A stretch of DNA of 64,000 bases from Planctomycetaceae bacterium (GTDB lineage Bacteria; Planctomycetota; Planctomycetia; Planctomycetales; Planctomycetaceae): positions 62,001 through 126,000 of the forward strand of contig JAWKUA010000019.1 in NCBI GenBank assembly GCA_041398785.1, given 5' to 3'. This document shows positions 44,994-53,272 of the stretch, in pieces (position 1 is the first letter of the stretch; every line of letters begins with the position of its first letter). Made by a program: the position numbers and the translations under genes. The notes under the pieces are model-generated. The model was not told the DNA's origin. It was given only the letters and a program-made list of their open reading frames with translations, and did no database searches.

Positions 44994-46259
44994 ATGTCTC
45001 GAAGTCAGCAGTTCATTCTGTCGAGCTTCGCTGTGATCGTGCCCTGCGTTCATCCGGCGGTACTGTCGCCGGCGGCTGCGCAGGATTCAGATTCGATTTT
45101 TTTTCACGACGACTACAGTAAGGCTCTGGAAGAAGCCCGACTGACGAAGAAGCCGATGTTTCTGGAATTCCGGTGCGCCCCCTGAGTCAACGGTCGCGCC
45201 TTTGACACGCAGGTTGTGTTGTCACCGCCGAATTCCCGACTGGGGAAACTTCTTCAGCAATACGTTTGCGCGCGCATCACAAGAATGGACAAGGTGGACA
45301 TCGGCCTGTACGACTTCGACAGGCACAACGCTTTGTACTATTTCGTGGTCAACGCCGATGAACAGATCTATCTGCGATATGGCGGTCGTGACTCGGAATC
45401 GGCGACCACGTACCTGAATCTGCGCAGCCTGGAACTGGCATTGTCGGAGGGTCTGAAGATGCATGCCGCCGGCGACATTCCTCCATCGCCGCGCCCGAAG
45501 TCGCTGCCGGCCTCCGACATTCCCCTGTTGCGAAGTCGAACTGTCGACCGTGGTGAGTGCATCGAGTGCCATCTCATCGCCGATTACCAGAACATCAACA
45601 GAGAGCTAAACAATGATCTGGACCGTCCGCGCGACATGTATCGTTCCCCGGACATCAAGACCATCGGCATTCATCTGGATGTTCCCGCCGGCTTGAAAGT
45701 GAAAACGGCAACCGGTGCCGCCGATCAGGCGGGCATGAATTCGGGCGACGTCATCACTCATCTGAACGGCACGCGAGTCCGCACGTTTGGCGACCTGCAG
45801 TACTACTATGACAAAGTGCCGCGCGACTCGAAGGTGATCGACATTCAGGTGCTGCGAAACGAGACACCGCGTTCGCTGACGCTGAATCTTCCGAAAGGAT
45901 GGTGGGTCACGGACCTGGGCTTTCGTCACTGGACGGTCGAACCGCTTGTTCATTTTCAGACGCAGCCGGTGACGGCCGAAATCCGGGAGAAGTTCGGTTT
46001 CCCCGCCGGCGGATTCGCCGGTGAACTGACCGACCGCGATCAGTTTCTTATCCAGGCGAAGCCGCCGCTAAAGCGAGGTGATATCATCTACGGAGTCGAA
46101 GGAGTCTTCGAAGACGACATCGCCGATTCTCCTGAACTGCACATTAAGCTCCGTCATCGCGCCGGCAGCACAGTCCGTCTGCATGTCCTGCGAGATCAGG
46201 AACGATTCATTTCCGAACTGACAACCGAGCGACAGAATTTCCGAAAGATCGTTCCATGA
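44994..46259 (+). CDS. Candidate selenoprotein: thioredoxin-like / CxxCH / PDZ periplasmic redox protein
   Basis: Read through the TGA at 45183-45185, the gene encodes 421 residues. A signal peptide ends near AAAQ (residues 27-30). A thioredoxin-like domain follows with KKPMFLEFRCAP then the TGA at codon 64 and VNGRAFDTQV, so the TGA takes the place of the second Cys in a CxxC motif (C61-A-P-U64). The domain goes on through LYDFDRHNALYYFVVNADEQ. A single heme-type motif CIECH sits at 189-193, then a PDZ domain (about 222-300) and a second PDZ-like segment near the C-terminus. The frame is identical on both sides of the TGA, with no frameshift, and ends in an ATGA overlap with the next gene. 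A SECIS-like stem-loop follows the TGA. Selenocysteine is the best reading; a TGC-to-TGA error or mutation is the alternative. A standard annotation would give a 63-residue stub plus a truncated frame from 45216. Confidence 0.75.
45186..45227 (+). promoter_or_regulatory. SECIS-like stem-loop directly after the in-frame TGA
   Basis: Within the coding sequence the RNA can fold into a lower stem CGGU/ACCG (45191-45194 with 45224-45227), an upper stem GACA/UGUC (45204-45207 with 45220-45223), three more pairs with a bulged U, and the apical loop AGGUU (45211-45215). The GG of the loop is 27-28 bases after the TGA. The Escherichia coli fdhF element has the loop AGGUCU, also with a bulged U below it. 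Bacterial SECIS elements need a loop G near its start at a spacing of roughly 16-37 bases, which this fits. Here the bulged U is on the 3' side, unlike E. coli. Confidence 0.6.
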
Positions 46260-46843
46260 TTGCTGCTCTTCTGCTGGCTCTGGTTCAAATCGCGACAACC
46301 GCTGACGATCCGGCATGGTCCAAAGCGGTGCCTGTCCGAAACGGCAGACAACCGGTTGCCCGGTTCCAGGCACGAATCGACGGCGACTACCTGATCGTGC
46401 GAGCTATCCACGAAGAAGGCTGGCACACCTACGCGATGGACAACGAAGTCCGAGCGGAAAAAGCGCTGAAGGGAAAACAGTCGCTGGGAATTGAGCAGGG
46501 GATTGAAATCGAGATCGAAAGCGGTCTGAAACCGGCGGAACAATGGCGACAGACCAACCCTCACGATTTCTCCAAACCGGAAATGCGCTGGTACACGTAC
46601 GGCTTCAGCCAGACCGCGCTGTTTGCTCGCCGAGTCGCGACGGTGACGTCGGAACCGATCGTGCTGAAGGTCCGAGGCCAGGCGTGCGACGGTGAAACCT
46701 GTTGCCGGGTTGACATCGTTCTGGAAGTCGAAGAGCACAGCGCGGTAGAGCGGACGCCGGAACAAACCGAACGACTTCGAAAAATGCTGAACGAACTCGT
46801 GCCCGTCCAGCCGCGCGAACCGGATTCGTCTCCGTCAAAATAA
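46256..46843 (+). CDS. Stand-alone DsbD-alpha-like periplasmic redox domain
   Basis: The 195-residue protein has an N-terminal signal segment (MIAALLLALVQIATTADDPA) and a beta-rich domain with EEGWHTYAMDNEV and the cysteine motif VRGQACDGETCCRVD near the end. This corresponds to the redox-active CxxxxxC region of the periplasmic N-terminal domain of DsbD (GCADAGFC in E. coli), with one residue less between the cysteines and an extra adjacent Cys. The membrane and C-terminal thioredoxin domains of full DsbD are missing. ATG 46256 overlaps the stop of the candidate selenoprotein gene by four bases, so the two are translationally coupled. I infer that it receives or passes electrons in the periplasm with its neighbour. 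Confidence 0.78.
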   Translation: MIAALLLALVQIATTADDPAWSKAVPVRNGRQPVARFQARIDGDYLIVRAIHEEGWHTYAMDNEVRAEKALKGKQSLGIEQGIEIEIESGLKPAEQWRQTNPHDFSKPEMRWYTYGFSQTALFARRVATVTSEPIVLKVRGQACDGETCCRVDIVLEVEEHSAVERTPEQTERLRKMLNELVPVQPREPDSSPSK

Positions 46844-46912
46844 TCCGTCGGACACTGACACGGGTGCGCGAGCGGCCGGACTGGCAGCGACACCCCGAAA
46901 TTCCTCACGACC

Positions 46913-46953
46913 CAAAACAAAAGCGGTCGCGGAATGGTGGTTCCGCGACCGCT
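46913..46953 (-). terminator. Intrinsic terminator of the tail-specific protease gene
   Basis: A perfect 13-bp stem (AGCGGTCGCGGAA with TTCCGCGACCGCT) has the loop TGGTGG. On the minus strand the hairpin is followed by TTTTGTTTTGG. It lies 36 bases past the stop of the protease gene at 46989 and between two converging genes. Confidence 0.88.
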
Positions 46954-46988
46954 GGCTTGCTGGCTGAGTTTCCGTGATGTCTCGCGCG

Positions 46989-49052
46989 TCAGCTTCGATT
47001 GACCGTCCGCAGATTGTCACGCAGTTCCATGTAATCCACGGAGATATTCAGCAGTTCGCGGTTGTAGGAATCGTTCCGGAAGATGTCCTTGTCGTCGCTC
47101 ATGCCGCTGGCCTGCTTCATGGCTTCCTCTTCTTCCTTCTGTTCCCGCTTCAGTTCTTCTTCTTCATAACGTAGCGTTTCTTCGTTCAGCGAGATCGTCT
47201 TGCGGTTCTTGCGTTCCAGATAGCGTTCGACGTTCTTAACGGTCTTCTGGAAGTCAGGATCCTGCTGAACTCGCTGGCTGCTGCGTTTTGCCATTTCCGT
47301 GACGATGGCGTCGTTTCGATAGGTCGAGAACGGGATATAGCCATCGGCCCGCTGAATTCGGTCGAATGCCAGCGCGTTGTCGAGCGAATCTTCGCCGATA
47401 TCCCGATGGTTCAGCAGTGACGGAAGAGCAATGTCGGAAAGGACTCCTTTGTTCTGAGTGCTGTCTCCGTTGACGCGGTAGAACTTGCTGATCGTCAGCT
47501 TCAGTGCTCCGCGGTCCTTATCGAAGAATGACAATCGGTTGGCGACGTTCATGACATTCTGAACGCTTCCCTTGCCATGCGTCTTGACGTCACCGACAAC
47601 GATTCCGCGACCGTAGTCCTGAATGGCTCCCGCGAAAATCTCTGACGCTGACGCCGACAGACGATTACAGACGACAATCATCGGCTTGCGCCAGTACATG
47701 TCGGGATCTTCATCCTTGTACGGAGTCACCGTGTTGTCCGGTTCTCGCACCTGAACGACGGGACCGTTGGGAATGAACAGTCCGGACACTTCAATCGCTT
47801 CGCTCAGGGCACCACCGCCGTTCCAGCGAAGATCGACGATCAGCGCTTCGACGCCCTGGGCGTTGAATTGCTGCAGGACTTTCTTGACGTCCTTGCTGGT
47901 GCTTTTGAATTCACCGCCAAGCGAAGCATCGTCGAAATTTCGGTAAAACGACGGAATGTTCAGGACACCGATGCGGGCTTTGCGACCGTCAAGCCATTCC
48001 CCGGTTTCGATAATCTTGCCCTTCACGTCCTGGTCCGTCAGTTTCACAACCTGTCGATCCAGAACGAAATCTTCGATGCCGCCGGCTTCCCGCTTGACCT
48101 GAAGAGTCACGCGTGTGCCGGCTTGTCCGCGGATGTAGCTAACCACTTTCGTCAGCTTCATTTCGACGACGTCCACAAGTTCCGCAGGGCCGTTCGGACC
48201 ATCAGGGTCAACGCCGATGATTTTGTCGCCCTTGACAATCCTGCCGTCGGCGAAAGCGGCTCCGCCTTCGATCACTTCTTCAACGACGGTGTAGCCGTCA
48301 TCGTATTTCAGCCGGGCTCCAATGCCCTGCAACTCGTTCTCCATGCTGATCTTGAAATCCTCCAGCGTCTGCGGCGACATATAGGCGGAATGCGGATCAA
48401 GACAGTGCGTCAGCGATGACAGATAGAGTTCCAGGATTTCGTGGGACTCCGTCTGTTCCATGAACTGCTGATTACGGTGGTACCGCTTGTGCAGCCGCGT
48501 ACGGGCCTCCGCGAGTTCCGTGTCATCCAGCTTCAGCATCAGCAGATCGAACTTGATTCGCTTGCGCCAGCGATCCTGCAGTTCCGCTTCGGACTTTGCC
48601 CAGTCCAGGTTGTCCGGATCCAGAACCATCTCTTCTTTGACGGCAAAGTCGTGGTCGGCATCGATCAGCTGGCTGATGGACGGCATTCTCTGAGCCAGAC
48701 GCTGACGGTATCGTTCGAAGACGGTAACGGCGAAATCGACGTTGCCAGCGCGAATCAGGTCGTCAAGCTGATCCTGGTATTTCGAGAACTCGTCCAGATC
48801 GGACTGCAGAAAGTACAGCTTCTGCGAATCCCAGACGTCGACGTAGCGTTTCAGCAGCCGCTCGGAAAGTTCGTCGTTGATTGACGGATGGTTGATGTGG
48901 CGGGCCGCAATCATGTTGGCGACCAGCTGAGCTGTCCGGCCGTCTTCCTGCGAGATGCTGACGGAGTCCCCGGCAAACGTGAATCCCGCGGCCATCAGTG
49001 CCGCCAGAGAACAGACCAGCAGTCGACCCGGGGTGACCAGATTCAATTGCAT
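46989..49052 (-). CDS. Carboxy-terminal (tail-specific) processing protease, S41 family
   Basis: The 687-residue exported protease is of the Prc/Tsp type. It has a signal peptide ending near TFAG, an N-terminal helical region typical of Prc (VDVWDSQKLYFLQSDLDEF), a PDZ domain around residues 230-320 (IGARLKYDDGYTVVEEVIEG), and the S41 catalytic domain. The catalytic serine lies in LSASASEIFAGA and the lysine four turns later in KTHGKGSVQN. The last 80 residues are charged (KREQKEEEEAMKQ), as in Tsp C-terminal extensions. Such enzymes degrade damaged or tagged periplasmic proteins. The transcript ends at the terminator 46913-46953. It is convergent to the redox operon but unrelated in direction. 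Confidence 0.95.
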   Translation of the reverse strand: MQLNLVTPGRLLVCSLAALMAAGFTFAGDSVSISQEDGRTAQLVANMIAARHINHPSINDELSERLLKRYVDVWDSQKLYFLQSDLDEFSKYQDQLDDLIRAGNVDFAVTVFERYRQRLAQRMPSISQLIDADHDFAVKEEMVLDPDNLDWAKSEAELQDRWRKRIKFDLLMLKLDDTELAEARTRLHKRYHRNQQFMEQTESHEILELYLSSLTHCLDPHSAYMSPQTLEDFKISMENELQGIGARLKYDDGYTVVEEVIEGGAAFADGRIVKGDKIIGVDPDGPNGPAELVDVVEMKLTKVVSYIRGQAGTRVTLQVKREAGGIEDFVLDRQVVKLTDQDVKGKIIETGEWLDGRKARIGVLNIPSFYRNFDDASLGGEFKSTSKDVKKVLQQFNAQGVEALIVDLRWNGGGALSEAIEVSGLFIPNGPVVQVREPDNTVTPYKDEDPDMYWRKPMIVVCNRLSASASEIFAGAIQDYGRGIVVGDVKTHGKGSVQNVMNVANRLSFFDKDRGALKLTISKFYRVNGDSTQNKGVLSDIALPSLLNHRDIGEDSLDNALAFDRIQRADGYIPFSTYRNDAIVTEMAKRSSQRVQQDPDFQKTVKNVERYLERKNRKTISLNEETLRYEEEELKREQKEEEEAMKQASGMSDDKDIFRNDSYNRELLNISVDYMELRDNLRTVNRS

Positions 49053-49252
49053 ATCGGACTTCCCTTTTTGACGAAGCGTCCGGCATTCGACACGCCCGTG
49101 TCATCGCCGGCCGGAGAGTAACGGAAAACGGCAAGAGTCAATTTCCGGCGTCCCGTCCCGAAGACTGACAGCTCCACGCCAAATCGTAGACCACTTATCC
49201 TGTTTGGAGCAAGGCGTTTGTCCACCAGACGCCGCACGACCGTCCGGAACGC

Positions 49253-49290
49253 AAAAACGCCTCGACGAAACAGGGTTTCATCGAGGCGTT
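49253..49290 (-). terminator. Intrinsic terminator of the TadE/TadG operon
   Basis: A 10-bp stem AACGCCTCGA/TCGAGGCGTT extended by GAAAC/GTTTC around AGG is followed on the minus strand by a run of T. It lies about 80 bases downstream of the TadG-VWA stop. Confidence 0.88.
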
Positions 49291-49368
49291 CGGCCGCAAA
49301 CAGGTTAGCCGGCTGATCGGTGGTGCCGCCCAGCCGCCGACAACAGTGACGATTCGGCTTTGCTGAGA

Positions 49369-51381
49369 CTATTCGGCTCCGTTCATCAGGCGTGCGGGAG
49401 GCACGTTTCCGGCAAGTACCGCAAACGCTGCTTCCAGATCCGCTTCCATTTCCGCGATTGTCGAACCGCCGGGCACGTTCAGGTATTCGCCGCCGGTCAT
49501 GTCGGCGATGGCCTGCATCAGCACGGTGTCCGCTCCGGCTCCCACCGAAATCGTGTTGACTGTGATACCGGCATCTTTTGCTTCTTTCGCCTTCATGAAG
49601 GCGTAAAGTGCCGCTCGCCAGTTTGAGTCCCAGCCGCCGTAGGAGCTGTCAATCGTGAAATCCGCCACGCCGTCACCGTCGAAGTCGGTGATTTCGTTCC
49701 AGTCCCAGTCGGACGGAAGATCGTTCTGGTCGAATCCGCTCGGGTATTGATTCGACTGCCCGTCCGTCATCAGCAGAATTGCCTTCTGTGCTCCGTATCG
49801 TCCCTGGCTGGCGATCAGGTCAATGGCGTCGTCGATCCCGTAGCCGATGCCGGTGGACCGGTTGTAGTGTCCTGGCTGCTTGTGAGTCTGAATCGTGTCG
49901 ATGCCCGTGTAGTTATCGGTCAAGTGCTCCGTTCCCAGGTCGACTGTGACGTCGGCACCGTCATCCCACAATCCCGTTTCGACGCGTGATGTCGTCGCGT
50001 AGGTCACCAGACCTACATGGTCACCATAGCCCAGGCTGTCCAGGAAACCCGTGAACAGCGACATGCCTTCCTTCAGCGCGTGGTGCGGATAGATGGGAGC
50101 TCGCCAGAGATCTTCGGAATTGTGATTTTCCATCCGCTCTGAGATCAGATAGTGCATCAGTGTCCGGTAGCAGTACTTCTTGCGATATCCATAGGAATTC
50201 AGTGTGCTGTCGTTCATGACAAACTGAATGTAGTCTCGCCACAGGCTTTCACTGGTACTGGCGGACGGCTTGCCCTTTCGCAGCCCGGTTGACGTGCTCT
50301 TGCCTTCCTGTGGAAACGGAATGTAGGTTCCCGTCGACGATGCCAGATCCGTGTATGTGGACAGCGGAACATTCTGGTAGCTGTTGTTCGTGCCATCGGG
50401 CCGCCTCCAGATGCCGTCGGTATTGCTGCCGGTGACGTATTTTCTCCAGTCATAGCCAAAGGCCGTTGTGTAGTAGCGATTCCCGGAGTAGTTGCTGTTC
50501 TGATAGGACCAGTCCAGCCAGAACTCTTCATCAGGGCTCACTTCCGCCGGTGGGCCGCCGTCATCCAGGTTGAGTGTCTCGAAGACGGTCGTCACGTTGC
50601 TGCTGCTGATGTATCCGTCCGCCACAGTGTTGATGCCCCCGAATCCCGTCGACGGAAACTTCAGCGTGTTTGCATCATCACTGTAAGCGACGCCGGACGT
50701 CGACAATGCCGACCAGATGTCGTCAAGGCTGAGTTCAATGGCCGAAAGTCCCAGCCGGTTGATGGAACCGCTGTAGATCAGACTGTCGTAGGCCATTGAT
50801 CCGGAATAGTCCAGCACGGCAACGATGTCACGAGATTCAATGAAGGCACTGGCTTCGGCGGTGATGGCCTGAGCCCGTTCACCGACAACAGGAGCAAAGA
50901 TCAGGGGCAGCTTTGCGTCTTCGGCGGATGAATCCGGGTTGTCCTTGCGAATGCGGACCTTCACCATGTTGTAGGGCGGTGTTCCCCATGCTTCGACATA
51001 ACTAACCCCGTCTTCCGCCAGCAGCCGGCTGCCGAGAACGACATCGGTTTCCGGTTCGATGTAAAAGCCGTTCAGGTCACAGACATGTTCGGCCATGTCG
51101 CGAGCCTGCGCGGCGGACAGAGCCTGCACGATCTGAAGGTCCGTTTCACCGGCCGCCGCTGCTTCGCGTACGGCAACGACGATTTCCTGAGCCGCCGCGA
51201 GCGCCGCGGAGTCTGCCGCGGCCTGCATTCGCGTTTTGGTGACGGTAATCATGCCCAGGTCGACCGACAGGCCGACAAACGTCATGGCGCCGATCAGGCA
51301 GATAATCGCCAGCGCGAAAAACACTCCCTTGCGGTGTTGCTTCCTGAACGCGGCCAGACGCCGCGTCATCTGTAGTCTCAT
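49369..51381 (-). CDS. TadG-like pilus assembly protein with VWA domain
   Basis: The 670-residue membrane-anchored protein starts with a basic stretch and one membrane helix (KGVFFALAIICLIGAMTFVG then LSVDLGMITVTKTRMQAAAD), which is the TadE/TadG-like N-terminus. A von Willebrand A domain from about residue 190 carries the MIDAS start DYSGSMAYDS and ends with DGQSNQYP and the NTISVGAGAD strand. The VWA domain is interrupted by a long Ser/Asn/Tyr-rich loop (about residues 215-430). It is the last of three minus-strand genes (TadE, TadE, TadG). Such proteins are exported and metal-binding at the surface, and serve with tight-adherence pili, but no tad ATPase or Flp gene is in the window. Confidence 0.9.
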   Translation of the reverse strand: MRLQMTRRLAAFRKQHRKGVFFALAIICLIGAMTFVGLSVDLGMITVTKTRMQAAADSAALAAAQEIVVAVREAAAAGETDLQIVQALSAAQARDMAEHVCDLNGFYIEPETDVVLGSRLLAEDGVSYVEAWGTPPYNMVKVRIRKDNPDSSAEDAKLPLIFAPVVGERAQAITAEASAFIESRDIVAVLDYSGSMAYDSLIYSGSINRLGLSAIELSLDDIWSALSTSGVAYSDDANTLKFPSTGFGGINTVADGYISSSNVTTVFETLNLDDGGPPAEVSPDEEFWLDWSYQNSNYSGNRYYTTAFGYDWRKYVTGSNTDGIWRRPDGTNNSYQNVPLSTYTDLASSTGTYIPFPQEGKSTSTGLRKGKPSASTSESLWRDYIQFVMNDSTLNSYGYRKKYCYRTLMHYLISERMENHNSEDLWRAPIYPHHALKEGMSLFTGFLDSLGYGDHVGLVTYATTSRVETGLWDDGADVTVDLGTEHLTDNYTGIDTIQTHKQPGHYNRSTGIGYGIDDAIDLIASQGRYGAQKAILLMTDGQSNQYPSGFDQNDLPSDWDWNEITDFDGDGVADFTIDSSYGGWDSNWRAALYAFMKAKEAKDAGITVNTISVGAGADTVLMQAIADMTGGEYLNVPGGSTIAEMEADLEAAFAVLAGNVPPARLMNGAE

Positions 51382-51483
51382 TGTGATTGCCCCCCGTTTG
51401 TCATCCGCCGAATTGATGGATACTCGACTATATGGTGTGCCCGGCCGCCACTGGCCGGGAGTGATCCCGCGTCAGTGCATTTC

Positions 51484-52077
51484 TCAGTTGCCCAGTGATC
51501 CGCCGGCGATTCCCGCACGCATGACCACGGACGCTCTCACGTTCTTGCCGTACATGTGTTTGACGGGAAACAGACTGATACTGGTATAGGGGAGTTCAAT
51601 TTCAATCTGCAGGAGTTCCAGATCGTTGTCTTCGTCGCTGATGTCGAACACCTCACCCTCGTTGCTGCCTTCGGCGTAAACGATACTGATTGTCAGGTCG
51701 TTTCCGGGGAGTCCGGACGCGGATACAAAGTTTCGAATGTCCTGCTCGACCTTTTGGTTGGGAGTCTGGTTGTCGGCGACAATAAACCGCCAGTCCATCG
51801 ACGCCAGGCGACCGGCTTCGCGCACAGCCGACTGCAGAATCGTCTGTGCCCGAAGTGCCGTACCCAGTTCAATGGTTCCCAGCACAAGCACCAGCATCAC
51901 CGGCAGGATGACGGCACATTCCACAGCGGCCACGCCGGACCGATCGTCCCGCGTGCGGGCAGCCGTATGCCGCATCGCGCCGCGGCGCGATGATGATCGC
52001 ATTCTTTCCAAAATGCCGTTTTGTCTTTTCATGGCGGAACAGTTTTCAGAAAGCTGGCAGGTTCGCGCGGTGTTCAT
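51484..52077 (-). CDS. TadE-like pseudopilin (second of two)
   Basis: The 197-residue protein carries the TadE-like helix (RSGVAAVECAVILPVMLVLV), with the Glu that marks TadE prepilins (AAVEC), and a C-terminal beta-domain. ATG 52077 overlaps the stop of the upstream TadE gene (ATGA). A later start at MKRQNGILERM is possible; the first 15 residues are not conserved-looking. TadE proteins are cleaved by a prepilin peptidase at G/xxxxxE and incorporated at the base of the Flp/Tad pilus. Confidence 0.88.
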   Translation of the reverse strand: MNTARTCQLSENCSAMKRQNGILERMRSSSRRGAMRHTAARTRDDRSGVAAVECAVILPVMLVLVLGTIELGTALRAQTILQSAVREAGRLASMDWRFIVADNQTPNQKVEQDIRNFVSASGLPGNDLTISIVYAEGSNEGEVFDISDEDNDLELLQIEIELPYTSISLFPVKHMYGKNVRASVVMRAGIAGGSLGN

Positions 52078-52574
52078 TCTTTTCTCATGACGGCCTGGCC
52101 GTACAGATTCAGCGAAGTGATCCAGCGCGGACCAAGGATTCCGACTTCGCTGTAGGGCACCTGGATGCGAACGAGAAACAACTGCCGAGTTTCAATGTCG
52201 GCCACTTCAATGTCGTCCAGGTCTTCGTAGTCGATTGATTCCGTCTCGACGTTGGGTGTGTCAAATATGCTCGCGTCCTTGATCCAGATCTGTACGTTCT
52301 CCAGATCCGCGTCGATGGCGGAGTCCAGGATCTGATGGGCGAGCGTATGGACGTCGTCCGTGGTCGTGTCTTCAGCGACTCCCAGCCGCGCGGCTCGACG
52401 TGCGGCGGAATTCAGCGTGTGGATGGTCATGAAGCAGTGACCAAACTCAATGAACGCAAAAATGAACGTGAAGAAGATCGGAAGCACCACGGCCGTTTCG
52501 ACCAGCACCGCGCCGGCACGTTCACCGCCGCGCTGTGTGTTGCAGAGTTTTCGGGACCGAAGGTTCAGTCGCAT
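52074..52574 (-). CDS. TadE-like pseudopilin (first of two)
   Basis: From ATG 52574 the protein has 166 residues with a typical prepilin-like N-terminus (GGERAGAVLVETAVVLPIFF then TFIFAFIEFGHCF) containing the +5 Glu-type residue, and an acidic C-terminal domain (DTPNVETESIDYEDLDDIEV). It overlaps the second TadE gene by four bases and is thus the first gene of the operon. The two TadE copies differ enough that they probably form a heteromeric sub-complex. Confidence 0.86.
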   Translation of the reverse strand: MRLNLRSRKLCNTQRGGERAGAVLVETAVVLPIFFTFIFAFIEFGHCFMTIHTLNSAARRAARLGVAEDTTTDDVHTLAHQILDSAIDADLENVQIWIKDASIFDTPNVETESIDYEDLDDIEVADIETRQLFLVRIQVPYSEVGILGPRWITSLNLYGQAVMRKE

Positions 52575-53272
52575 GACCACGCATCCGCCGAAGAACTGCC
52601 CGCGGACGAAATTTGTGCGCCGCGGATCGAAACTGAGTTCAGTCGAAAATGTAGGTCAGGAACCACACGAGGTTCGGGTCCTCGGGTCCGCCGGGATGCT
52701 GGTATTTCGCACAGGGTGTGAAAGCTCAACAGCGACGATGCCGAAAGTCGGCAGGCACTCGCCGAAGCGTCGCAGGTCGCTGCGAGGTGATGAGTAATAA
52801 CGAGAATTCGTTTCGGGTTATCCCCCAAACGAACCATCGCAGATCGGAATGAAATACGGCGTGCGCGGGTCGTATTGGAACTGCGATGCCGCTTTGGTCC
52901 GCTGCCGGAAAATATTGCGGCCGTCGTCGATACTCATGACTCGCAAAGAACACCGGAGTCTCCATCGGCAGAATGTGCTGTTGTGCATCGTCGGCAATCA
53001 ACGCCGGAAGGAATTCCTTCAAGGCGGATTGGAACCGCTGGCAGTCGCGTTCGGCTCAGGCGGAAACGGCGAGGATTCCGATAACTGAAGCAGGGGCGGC
53101 TCGACTCACTTCAGGCTGCGCAGTCAGCGAGAATTCATCGCGGAGTCACCGGTCAGCAAAATGCCGGCCCGCAGGCTGATCGCTCGTGACCTCAGCCCCT
53201 GCGGCAGTTTTCGACAGGCGATTGTGACTGCGGCGCGGCGTTCCGTCCGGAGGTCCGGACACAGAAAGTGCG
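52575..53272. other. Intergenic, one weak open frame
   Basis: There are about 700 bases. On the minus strand 53022-52726 an open frame from TTG reads KEFLPALIADDAQQHILPME and FFASHEYRRRPQYFPAADQS, which looks protein-like but has an in-frame stop just upstream and no family. It may be a gene remnant. No other signal was seen. Confidence 0.35.

Noticed and set aside
52726..53022. 98-codon minus-strand frame between the Tad operon and the histidine kinase
   Set aside because: It is preceded by an in-frame stop and starts only from TTG without a ribosome binding site; I recognise no family. It is mentioned as a possible remnant in the gap entry.
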